DNA of 5,221 nucleotides from NCBI GenBank assembly GCA_001817615.1, contig MHIR01000052.1, forward strand, positions 1 to 5,221, given 5' to 3'. The notes under the pieces were generated by a model. That model searched no databases. It saw nothing but the letters and a program-made list of their open reading frames with translations, and was not told where the DNA came from. This DNA is from Candidatus Buchananbacteria bacterium RIFCSPLOWO2_02_FULL_46_11b. Its GTDB lineage: Bacteria; Patescibacteriota; Patescibacteriia; Buchananbacterales; UBA6539. Both the position numbers and the translations under genes were made by a program. Below, piece by piece: positions 1-5,143 of the stretch (the stretch's first letter is position 1; the number at the start of each line of letters is the position of its first letter).

Positions 1-40
1 CTTAAAAATTATTATTTTACTATTTATTATTTTTTTTATA

Positions 41-69
41 AAAAACCGGACCTTGGTCCGGCGTTTTTT
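41..69. terminator. Rho-independent terminator, possibly bidirectional
   Basis: CCGGACC (46-52) and GGTCCGG (55-61) are exact reverse complements, which with realistic loop size gives a 6 bp GC-rich stem closed by a CTTG loop. On the plus strand it is followed by CG and six T (64-69), so it could end a plus-strand gene lying left of the window. On the minus strand it is followed by five T (complement of 41-45) and then more AT-rich sequence, so it could also end the secA-DUF1653 transcript. Direction cannot be decided without the left neighbour. Confidence 0.75.
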
Positions 70-73
70 GTTC

Positions 74-136
74 TGTCATTCCGCACGCGGTCGTCACTGA
101 CAAGCTTAAGCTGACCGCGATGCGGAATCCAGGGTT
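74..136 (+). repeat. Palindromic intergenic repeat element, copy 1
   Basis: The element starts TGTCATTCCGCA and ends GATGCGGAATCCAGGGTT. It folds into a long hairpin: ATTCCGCA (78-85) pairs with TGCGGAAT (121-128), and CGCGGTC (86-92) pairs with GACCGCG (113-119), with A120 as the only bulge. The tip contains the perfect palindrome AGCTTAAGCT (103-112). The TCATTCC...GGAATCCAG ends resemble the dispersed extragenic palindromes seen in many bacterial genomes (for example the Neisseria dRS3-like class). That family link is a resemblance only. A related copy lies reversed at 209-304. Confidence 0.8.
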
Positions 137-208
137 AAAATCGCTAAATTTGAATTTTTGATGAAATTTGTTTAATTCTTATATTTTTGAATTAGAGTTA
201 TAATCGTT
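137..208. other. AT-rich spacer between the two palindromic repeats
   Basis: This strongly AT-rich stretch separates the two facing repeat copies. I see no open reading frame, strong hairpin, promoter pair or other signal in it. It may be the loop of a larger structure formed if the two inverted copies pair with each other. Confidence 0.5.
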
Positions 209-304
209 CAACCCTGGATCCCGCATCTCCTTGAGCTTGTCGCCTTTCAGCAAATTCAAGGCGACCTTGAGACTTGTCGAAAGGTCGAAAGGCGGGATGA
301 CAAG
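209..304 (-). repeat. Palindromic intergenic repeat element, copy 2 (inverted)
   Basis: Read on the minus strand it starts CTTGTCATCCCGCC and ends GATGCGGGATCCAGGGTT, matching both ends of copy 1 with an A-to-G change in the terminal palindrome. The outer arms are ATCCCGC (218-224) and GCGGGAT (292-298). The interior differs from copy 1 and has its own alternative stems: GTCGCCTT (239-246) with AAGGCGAC (258-265), or CGACCTT (262-268) with AAGGTCG (281-287). Conserved ends with a different middle suggest a family defined by its termini. It ends just 3' of the DUF1653 gene. Confidence 0.75.
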
Positions 305-310
305 GCTAAA

Positions 311-520
311 CTATTCCCCTAAATACTCAAACCTCGGCGCTTTCGTACCGTCAACCTCCACCTCTTCCAAAAACATCTTAAGCGGGCGAACCCACAAGCT
401 ACAGTCGCCATAAAGCGCCCGATAAACCACCAATTCTTCCATGGTTTCGCTGTGTTTGGCCAGGCCGATTACTTCGTATTCGTTGCCTTTATAATGTTTA
501 TATTTCCCCAACTTAATCAT
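311..520 (-). CDS. DUF1653 domain small protein
   Basis: A 69-residue protein that is one DUF1653 domain from end to end. The family pattern is visible: the opening KYKHYKGNEYEVIG (residues 6-19), then AKHSET (21-26), the core ELVVYRALYGD (29-39), LWVRPLKMF (42-50), and a closing VDGTKAPRFEYLG (56-68). The biochemical role of the family is not established. It is cytosolic by appearance, with no signal peptide or membrane segment. The start is the first Met, which begins the domain exactly. The sequence before it (TTAAAGATATT) has no good Shine-Dalgarno. It lies 69 bp downstream of secA on the same strand and may be read on the secA transcript. I am confident of the family and make no claim about function. 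Confidence 0.92.
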   Translation of the reverse strand: MIKLGKYKHYKGNEYEVIGLAKHSETMEELVVYRALYGDCSLWVRPLKMFLEEVEVDGTKAPRFEYLGE

Positions 521-552
521 AATATCTTTAAGTTTCCCGACTTGTCTCTTGT

Positions 553-587
553 CGCTCGCCTGCCCCGAGCCGAAGCGAGGGGTCCCT
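553..587 (-). repeat. UUCG-capped hairpin / palindromic repeat between secA and the DUF1653 gene
   Basis: In the minus-strand transcript, bases 582 to 563 read CCCCTCGCTTCGGCTCGGGG. CCCC pairs with GGGG and GC pairs with GC across a 2x2 internal loop, and the hairpin is closed by C(UUCG)G, a very stable tetraloop. An alternative stem pairs GCGAG (575-579) with CTCGC (555-559). No T-run follows, so it does not look like an intrinsic terminator. It may be a fragment of a dispersed GC-rich repeat, or an mRNA processing or stability element within the secA transcript. Confidence 0.55.
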
Positions 588-589
588 TG

Positions 590-3322
590 TCACTTACCAT
601 GGCATTGCTTAAACTTTTTCCCGGAACCGCAAGGGCAGGGATCATTGCGCCCGACTCTTTGGCCTTGGTAGTGGGTCGCGGCGCTTTCAACCAATTCGGT
701 TTCCCGGCTCTGGGCTTCTTTTTGCTGGGGCGAATTTTGGACGGCTAATTGGGAGATGGCCGATTTGGTGGTCGTGGCGGTTTTGGCCGGCGCGACAAAG
801 GTCAGATTGCCGCCTTGGGGAAAAATTCCCGCGGGCATCTGGCTGACGGCGCCGACTTTGTAAATACTGTAGACGATTTGTTTTCTGACCATGGCCAAAA
901 GCTCTTTGAACAGCCGGTAGGCTTCTTTTTTGTATTCCACCAGCGGGTCTCTTTGGCCATAGCCCTGCAAGCCGATGCCGGTACGCAAGCTGTCAATTGC
1001 TTCCAAATGCTCAATCCATAAAGTGTCGATGCTTCTTAATGATATCCCTTTGGCCACGTCCAAAAAGCCGTTTTCTTTGCCAAAAACCCGGCCCACTTCC
1101 GCTTCCGTTTGATTATAAACGGCCACGGCCAATTTATACAAATAGCCGGCGAGCCGGCCGCGCGAGCTTTGATCTTCTATGTCCGTGCCGGCCATTTCTT
1201 GGATTTCATTAAGCTTGATTCGGGTTTGGGGCAAGACCGGAAAAATCGTATTGGCGACTTCATAAATTTCTTCAATATTCCATGATTTTTCATCATCAGA
1301 GGCCGTATGAAAATTCACCACCTCCGCAATTTCTTCCAAAACCAAATCCAAAACCTTGGTTTTCAAATCGGTTTGGGCCAGAATTTCTTTGCGCTTTTTG
1401 TAAATCGTGTCGCGGTGCTTATTAAGCACGTCGTCGTATTCCACTAAATGCTTTCTCGTGTCAAAATGAAAGCCTTCCACTTTTTTCTGCGCCGCTTCCA
1501 GGGATTTTGAAACCATCCGGTTTTCCACGGGCACGTCATCGGGCAATTTCAAAGCTTCCATTACGCCCTTGATCCGGCCTGAACCGAAAATCCGCATTAA
1601 GTCGTCATCCAGGCAGACGTAGAATTGCGAAACGCCGGGATCGCCCTGCCGGCCGCCGCGGCCGCGCAGCTGGTTGTCAATCCGGCGCGACTCGTGCCGC
1701 TCGGTGCCGATGATGCAAAGTCCGCCCAGATCTTTTACCTGCCGCTCTTCTTCGGGCGCGGCGTCCTCCCCGCCCAGCTTAATGTCCACGCCGCGGCCGG
1801 CCATGTTGGTGGCCACGGTAACGGCGCCGAACTTGCCGGCGTTGGCGATAATTTGGGCTTCTTTATCGTGATGCTTGGCGTTTAAAATTTGCGCTTCAAT
1901 GCCTTCCCGGGCCAGAATCCCGCCCAGGAGTTCGTTTTTTTCAATGGAAATCGTGCCGATTAAGACCGGCTGGCCCAAGCGGTGGCGCTGCTTGACTTCG
2001 GCGGCCACGGCCAGGAACTTTCCTTCTTCGTTCTTGTAAATCCGGTCCGGCAAATCTTTTCTTACCATCGGCTTATTGGTCGGAATGACGGTGACGTCAA
2101 GCTTGTAAATCTTATGGAATTCCTCGGCTTCAGTCGCGGCCGTGCCGGTCATGCCGGCTAATTTTTTATACATCCGGAAATAATTTTGGAAAGTGACGGT
2201 GGCTAAAGTCCGGCTTTCCTTTTGCACGGCCACGCCTTCTTTGGCTTCAATCGCCTGATGCAGGCCTTCGCTGTAGCGCCGGCCAAACATCAGCCGGCCG
2301 GTGAATTCGTCAACGATTATGATTTCGCCGTCTTTAACCACGTAATCGCGGTCGCGCCGGAATAGCGCCTGGGCGCGCAGGGCCTGTTCAATATGATGAA
2401 CCTCGGACATTCCGCCTTCGGCGTAAATATTATCCAAACCGAGCATTTTTTCCATTTTATTGATGCCGGCTTCGGACAAAGTCGCGGCCCGCATTTTCTC
2501 GTCAATATTGTAATCTTCATTTTCTTTCAATTGCGTCACTAATTGGGCGAACTGGCGGTATTGGTCGGTTGATTCGGCGTCCGGCGCGGAAATGATCAGC
2601 GGCGTCCGGGCTTCATCAATTAAAATGCTGTCCACTTCGTCCACGATCGCGTAATGCAAATCGCGCTGGGCCATCTGGCCCAAATCCGCAACCATGTTGT
2701 CGCGCAGATAATCAAACCCGAATTCATTGTTCGTGCCGTAAGTGATATCGGCTTCATAGGCCTGCCTGCGGGAAACCGGCTTTAAGTGAACCAGTTTTTC
2801 GTCCCTGGCGTTTTCGTCAGTAAAATCCGGATCATACAAAAAAGCGGCGTCATGAATAATCACGCCGACCGATATTCCCAAAGCGTTATAAATCGGCCCC
2901 ATCCAGCCGCAGTCGCGCCGGGACAAATAATCGTTGACCGTTATTAAATGGCAGCCTTTGCCTTCCAAGGCGTTTAGATACATCGCCGTGGTGGCCGAAA
3001 GCGTTTTGCCCTCACCGGTTTTTTGTTCAGCAATCTGGCCGATATTTAAAACCAGGCCGGCCACCAGCTGAACATCATAGTGGCGCTGGCCGATTGTTCT
3101 TTTGGCCGCTTCGCGCACGCAGGCGAAAGCTTCGGGCAAAATATCGTTTAGGGCCTTGTCGGCGGCCAGTTCGTCTTTAAAGCGCTTGGTCTGAGATTTC
3201 AACTCCTCATCGCTCATGGCGCTGAATTTCGGCTCAAGCCGGTTGATCGCTTCCACGGCCGGTAAAAGCGTCTTTAAGTATTTCTCGTTGGCGTCTCCGA
3301 AGATTTTACTAAGTAGACTCAT
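590..3322 (-). CDS. secA: Preprotein translocase ATPase SecA
   Basis: This 910-residue protein is the full-length ATP-driven motor that pushes unfolded preproteins through SecYEG at the inner face of the membrane. Domains in order: N-terminal SecA start (MSLLSKIFGD); NBD1 with Walker A GEGKT (103-107) and Walker B/DEAD-like VDEVDSILIDEART (228-241); the preprotein cross-linking domain (about 221-345) and the conserved RRYSEGLHQAIEAKEG (348-363); KLAGMTGTA (387-395); NBD2 with NMAGRGVDIKLGG (506-518) and RGRGGRQGDPG (553-563); helical scaffold/wing (about 600-830) with LWIEHLEAIDSLR (768-780) and QRDPLVEYK (790-798); a Q/T/S/A-rich, probably disordered linker (about 831-889); and a C-terminal SEC-C zinc motif with C896, C898, C907 and H908 (CxCx8CH). 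Two ATPase motifs differ from the usual form: V512 where Thr is typical, and G556 where Ser or Ala is typical. The start fits the family, but the leader lacks a Shine-Dalgarno. TGA stop. Confidence 0.98.
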   Translation of the reverse strand: MSLLSKIFGDANEKYLKTLLPAVEAINRLEPKFSAMSDEELKSQTKRFKDELAADKALNDILPEAFACVREAAKRTIGQRHYDVQLVAGLVLNIGQIAEQKTGEGKTLSATTAMYLNALEGKGCHLITVNDYLSRRDCGWMGPIYNALGISVGVIIHDAAFLYDPDFTDENARDEKLVHLKPVSRRQAYEADITYGTNNEFGFDYLRDNMVADLGQMAQRDLHYAIVDEVDSILIDEARTPLIISAPDAESTDQYRQFAQLVTQLKENEDYNIDEKMRAATLSEAGINKMEKMLGLDNIYAEGGMSEVHHIEQALRAQALFRRDRDYVVKDGEIIIVDEFTGRLMFGRRYSEGLHQAIEAKEGVAVQKESRTLATVTFQNYFRMYKKLAGMTGTAATEAEEFHKIYKLDVTVIPTNKPMVRKDLPDRIYKNEEGKFLAVAAEVKQRHRLGQPVLIGTISIEKNELLGGILAREGIEAQILNAKHHDKEAQIIANAGKFGAVTVATNMAGRGVDIKLGGEDAAPEEERQVKDLGGLCIIGTERHESRRIDNQLRGRGGRQGDPGVSQFYVCLDDDLMRIFGSGRIKGVMEALKLPDDVPVENRMVSKSLEAAQKKVEGFHFDTRKHLVEYDDVLNKHRDTIYKKRKEILAQTDLKTKVLDLVLEEIAEVVNFHTASDDEKSWNIEEIYEVANTIFPVLPQTRIKLNEIQEMAGTDIEDQSSRGRLAGYLYKLAVAVYNQTEAEVGRVFGKENGFLDVAKGISLRSIDTLWIEHLEAIDSLRTGIGLQGYGQRDPLVEYKKEAYRLFKELLAMVRKQIVYSIYKVGAVSQMPAGIFPQGGNLTFVAPAKTATTTKSAISQLAVQNSPQQKEAQSRETELVESAATHYQGQRVGRNDPCPCGSGKKFKQCHGK

Positions 3323-3330
3323 AGATAGCT

Positions 3331-3366
3331 GTTAGCTTTTAACTTTTAGCTTTTAGCTTTTAAGCT
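3331..3366 (-). repeat. Tandem heptamer array in the secA leader
   Basis: On the plus strand five consecutive units follow the pattern TTTAGCT: GTTAGCT (3331-3337), TTTAACT (3338-3344), TTTAGCT (3345-3351), TTTAGCT (3352-3358) and TTTAAGCT (3359-3366). Read in the secA direction this is an AGCTAAA array. Each unit carries the self-complementary AGCT. An inverted pair GATAGCT (3324-3330) and AGCTATC (3363-3369) brackets the array, and its downstream arm ends one base before the secA ATG. The array occupies nearly the whole predicted secA 5' leader, and no Shine-Dalgarno is present. Confidence 0.8.
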
Positions 3367-3371
3367 ATCCT

Positions 3372-3400
3372 ATTTTACAACAAAATCACAACATTGGCAA
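3372..3400 (-). promoter_or_regulatory. Sigma-70-type promoter of secA
   Basis: On the minus strand a -35 box TTGCCA (3400-3395) and a -10 box TAAAAT (3377-3372) are separated by exactly 17 bp, each one base off consensus. The predicted transcription start is near 3365, giving a leader of about 43 nt. Upstream of the -35 box (3401-3432) the minus strand is rich in A-tracts, like an UP element. The box match is seen directly. Activity is inferred. Confidence 0.7.
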
Positions 3401-3440
3401 GTTTTTTGCTTTTTTGTTTTATTGTTTTTATTGATTATGC

Positions 3441-3469
3441 TTGACAAAAACAAAAAAATGTGCTCTGAT
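3441..3469 (+). promoter_or_regulatory. Sigma-70-type promoter of the receiver gene, with extended -10
   Basis: A perfect -35 box TTGACA (3441-3446) is followed after 17 bp by TCTGAT (3464-3469), which matches the -10 consensus at four of six bases. TGC directly before it (3461-3463) supplies an extended -10 (TGn). The predicted start is near 3476, giving a leader of about 45 nt to the ATG at 3521. The -35 boxes of this promoter and the divergent secA promoter are 40 bp apart. Confidence 0.65.
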
Positions 3470-3480
3470 TATCAATCAGA
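3464..3480. promoter_or_regulatory. Palindrome over the -10 and start site, candidate operator
   Basis: TCTGATT (3464-3470) and AATCAGA (3474-3480) are perfect 7-base inverted arms around ATC. The palindrome covers the -10 box and the predicted start of the receiver promoter, a usual place for a repressor site. The hexamer GATTAT also occurs three times nearby (3433-3438, 3467-3472, 3479-3484). No regulator is identified, so the operator role is an inference from position and symmetry. Confidence 0.4.
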
Positions 3481-3508
3481 TTATTCAGTTAAAACCGCCA
3501 AACGCAAA

Positions 3509-3515
3509 AAGGAGG
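3509..3515 (+). promoter_or_regulatory. Strong Shine-Dalgarno of the receiver gene
   Basis: AAGGAGG ends five bases before the ATG at 3521. It fixes the start there rather than at the upstream in-frame ATGs (3422, 3437, 3458), which fall before or inside the promoter. It is the only strong ribosome binding site in the window. Confidence 0.88.
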
Positions 3516-3520
3516 GCGCC

Positions 3521-3883
3521 ATGCTAAAGATTTTGATTGTAGACGATGAGGAACATGTTCGCGTTCCCTTAAGCCGTTATTTGGAATCAAAGGGAATGGC
3601 CGTACTGCAGGCCTCAAATCTGAAAGAAGCGATTGAGGTTTTAGACGCCGCCCAGTCCGAAATCCAGGTTATCGTTACGGACAATGACATGGAAAATCAG
3701 GGCGACGGCTTATTGCTCCTTAAAGAAGTCCAGCAACGCGGCCTGCTAATCCCCGTCATGCTCGCAAGCGGCAGAATTATTGAGTCTGACCGGGAGAAAC
3801 TTCGGCAAGAGGGCTTTATGGAAGTCTTTTGCAAGCCCGCAAAAAGAGAGGATATTTTGCAGGCAATAAAGGCTTGCCGATGA
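3521..3883 (+). CDS. Stand-alone CheY-like response regulator receiver protein
   Basis: This 120-residue protein is a single receiver (REC) domain with no output domain. It opens with beta-1 MLKILIVDDEEH and the acidic pair D8-D9. The phosphoacceptor is D54 in VIVTDND, followed by GDG (61-63) at the usual turn. S83 in MLASG is the switch Ser/Thr, and K105 in CKPAKREDI is the conserved Lys before Pro, so every phosphotransfer residue is present. It is expected to be a soluble protein that accepts phosphate from a histidine kinase and acts by protein contact rather than by binding DNA itself. No kinase lies in the window, so the partner is unknown. The start is set by the AAGGAGG site, and a longer form from 3422 is unlikely. 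It is monocistronic, with its own promoter and terminator, and divergent from secA. Specific names such as cheY or spo0F cannot be justified. Confidence 0.93.
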   Translation: MLKILIVDDEEHVRVPLSRYLESKGMAVLQASNLKEAIEVLDAAQSEIQVIVTDNDMENQGDGLLLLKEVQQRGLLIPVMLASGRIIESDREKLRQEGFMEVFCKPAKREDILQAIKACR

Positions 3884-3896
3884 ATTACAAGACTAA

Positions 3897-3936
3897 ACCC
3901 TCCCGCAACTTCAAGTTTCGGGAGGGTGTTTTTTTT
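3897..3936 (+). terminator. Rho-independent terminator of the receiver gene
   Basis: ACCCTCCCG (3897-3905) pairs perfectly with CGGGAGGGT (3919-3927). Above a C/T mismatch, AACT and AGTT (3907-3910, 3914-3917) can extend the stem. One G and then eight T (3929-3936) follow. It begins 13 bases after the TGA stop, which makes it a strong plus-strand terminator. Confidence 0.93.
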
Positions 3937-3954
3937 AGTGAAACTATACTAGAC

Positions 3955-4005
3955 TAATTTTAAATTTCAATTTAATTTTAAATGATTTAATTTTAAATTT
4001 TAAAA
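3955..4005. repeat. AT-only repeat block beyond the 3' end of murB
   Basis: The block consists of variants of TAATTTTAAAT separated by C or G. TAATTTTAAATTTCAA (3955-3970) and AATTTTAAATGAT (3974-3986) both recur exactly, in the same order and orientation, at 5174-5189 and 5207-5219 on the other side of murB. TTTAATTTTAAAT (3971-3983) also has an exact inverted copy at 4151-4163. Confidence 0.65.
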
Positions 4006-4036
4006 CTAGCTGTTTTAAAATTCTATCAATCAACTG

Positions 4037-4141
4037 CCTCGCAGCAAGCTGACGAGGTATAGCAAGGAAGATTTTATATTTTGAAAACCTACGGTTTTCA
4101 AACTTTCCCTGCAAGGAAACCTCGGAGCAAGCTCACGGAGG
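4037..4141. repeat. Cluster of hairpins in the convergent spacer
   Basis: Hairpin 1 (4037-4057): CCTCG and CAGC pair with GCTG and CGAGG around an AA loop, with A4052 bulged. Hairpin 2 (4080-4102): TTTGAAAACC and GGTTTTCAAA are perfect 10 bp arms around TAC. Hairpin 3 (4104-4119): TTTCC pairs with GGAAA. Hairpin 4 (4120-4141) repeats hairpin 1 with GAGC...GCTC in place of CAGC...GCTG. GCAAGGAA occurs at 4062-4069 and 4111-4118, and the first copy can also pair with the TTTCCCTGC at 4104-4112 to enclose hairpin 2. No reading frame or good promoter is visible. It could be the murB 3' untranslated region, a non-autonomous repeat element, or a structured RNA. Confidence 0.6.
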
Positions 4142-4177
4142 AATAGTATTATTTAAAATTAAACTATTAAAATTTTT

Positions 4178-5143
4178 TTAAAATCCCAAATACCGCACCT
4201 CTTCCTGCAATTGAATCCCCAGTCGGTTTCTGACTTCCATTTTCACGTCTGAAATCAGCATCATGACATGCGCGGCTTTGGCCTGGCCGAGATTGACGAA
4301 AAACGCGCTGTGCTTTTGAGAGATCTGGCAGCCGCCGATAACCTTGCCTTTTAAATTCAAATGGTCAATGATAAAACCCGCGGCTAATTTGCCGTATTTG
4401 GTGGCGTTTTTCCATTCGTCTTTTGTGATGTCTAATTCTTTAATAATTCTTTTCTCGTCAATTTCAGCCTGCTTAAGCTCAATATTTTTAAAAATACAGC
4501 CGGCGCTCGGCTCCCAAGGGAGTTTTTCTTTTCGTTCCATGATAATTCTGACGACTTCTTTTTGAATTTCTTTTAAAGCGGCTTTTTTAAGCTTAATTTT
4601 AACCGAAAGAACAATTCCCGGCTGATGTTTTAAAACGCTGTCGCGGTAGCCGTATTGCATCTGCTTTTGGCTTAAAATTTTCACTTCGCCGTTTTGATAA
4701 ATTTCAATTTCTTTAATCACGCCGCCCAGGCTTGAACCGTAAGCGCCGGCATTGCCCAAAGCCGCGCCGCCGGCGCTGCCCGGAATGCCGGCGGCAAATT
4801 CCAAACCGGTCAGGCCCGCCTGCGTGGCCGCGCCGACTAACCGGCTTAAGCCAACCCCGGATTCGGCCGTAATTTCATCACCCGAAACTTCAATCCCGTC
4901 GCTTAAATTTTTTATCACTAAACCCTGATAGCCTTCATCGGAAACCAATAAATTACTGCCCCGGCCGAAAATAAAATAAGGGATATTTAATTCCTCGGCC
5001 GCTTTGACCGCGGCCAGCAGCTGGCCGCGGCTTTGGGCAACATAAAAATACCGCGCCGGCCCGCCAATCTTAAAAGTGGTGTGGGCAGCCATGGGCTCGT
5101 TTTCGGTTATTTCTGGCAGTTTTTGTCTTAAGACATTAATCAT
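4178..5143 (-). CDS. murB: UDP-N-acetylenolpyruvoylglucosamine reductase MurB
   Basis: This 321-residue cytosolic flavoenzyme reduces UDP-GlcNAc-enolpyruvate with NADPH to UDP-MurNAc, the second committed step of peptidoglycan precursor synthesis. Visible motifs: TTFKIGGPA (22-30); FAD-pyrophosphate loop GRGSNLLVSDEG (60-71); LEFAAGIPGSAGGA (114-127) and GNAGAYG (130-136); YGYRDS (164-169) with the conserved Tyr-Arg; PSAGCIFKN (212-220), with Cys216 where the proton-donating Ser is usual; KVIGGCQISQKHSAFFVN (267-284); and a terminal EEV with E315 as the second catalytic acid. About 30 extra residues (221-250, charged) sit between CIFKN and GKLAAGFIID, a longer gap than in most MurBs. Length and ends fit the family. 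The leader has no clear Shine-Dalgarno, and no other cell-wall gene is in the window. The gene ends with TAA and converges on the receiver gene. Confidence 0.97.
   Translation of the reverse strand: MINVLRQKLPEITENEPMAAHTTFKIGGPARYFYVAQSRGQLLAAVKAAEELNIPYFIFGRGSNLLVSDEGYQGLVIKNLSDGIEVSGDEITAESGVGLSRLVGAATQAGLTGLEFAAGIPGSAGGAALGNAGAYGSSLGGVIKEIEIYQNGEVKILSQKQMQYGYRDSVLKHQPGIVLSVKIKLKKAALKEIQKEVVRIIMERKEKLPWEPSAGCIFKNIELKQAEIDEKRIIKELDITKDEWKNATKYGKLAAGFIIDHLNLKGKVIGGCQISQKHSAFFVNLGQAKAAHVMMLISDVKMEVRNRLGIQLQEEVRYLGF

Noticed and set aside
231..748. Plus-strand open frames at 231-413 and 452-748
   Set aside because: They lie opposite the DUF1653 gene, the repeats and the secA 3' end, and their proteins show no recognisable domain. 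They are shadows of minus-strand genes.
749..2520. Several open frames of 65-90 codons on both strands inside secA
   Set aside because: All lie within the clearly coding secA frame in other frames, with no family resemblance or start signals.
3323..3369. Short CRISPR-like array
   Set aside because: The units are 7 bp, contiguous and without unique spacers. This is a microsatellite-type tandem repeat.
3422..3520. Extended N-terminus of the receiver protein from an upstream in-frame ATG
   Set aside because: It would translate through the TTGACA/-10 promoter and leader, lacks a ribosome binding site, and adds residues outside the receiver fold. AAGGAGG at 3509-3515 points to the ATG at 3521.
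590..3883. Alternative genetic code (TGA as Gly or Trp)
   Set aside because: TGA ends secA right after the SEC-C motif and ends the receiver at its normal length just before a terminator, so it acts as a true stop.
4037..4141. tRNA or other standard RNA gene in the convergent spacer
   Set aside because: There is no tRNA cloverleaf, T-loop consensus or CCA end, and the hairpins do not match any standard RNA I recognise.
4120..4177. Intrinsic terminator for murB on the minus strand
   Set aside because: The hairpins in this region are not followed by a T-run on the minus strand, so no confident terminator can be called.
4344..4565. Plus-strand open frame of 73 codons inside murB
   Set aside because: It is antisense to well-conserved murB sequence. 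Its hydrophobic look follows from complementing the murB codons.
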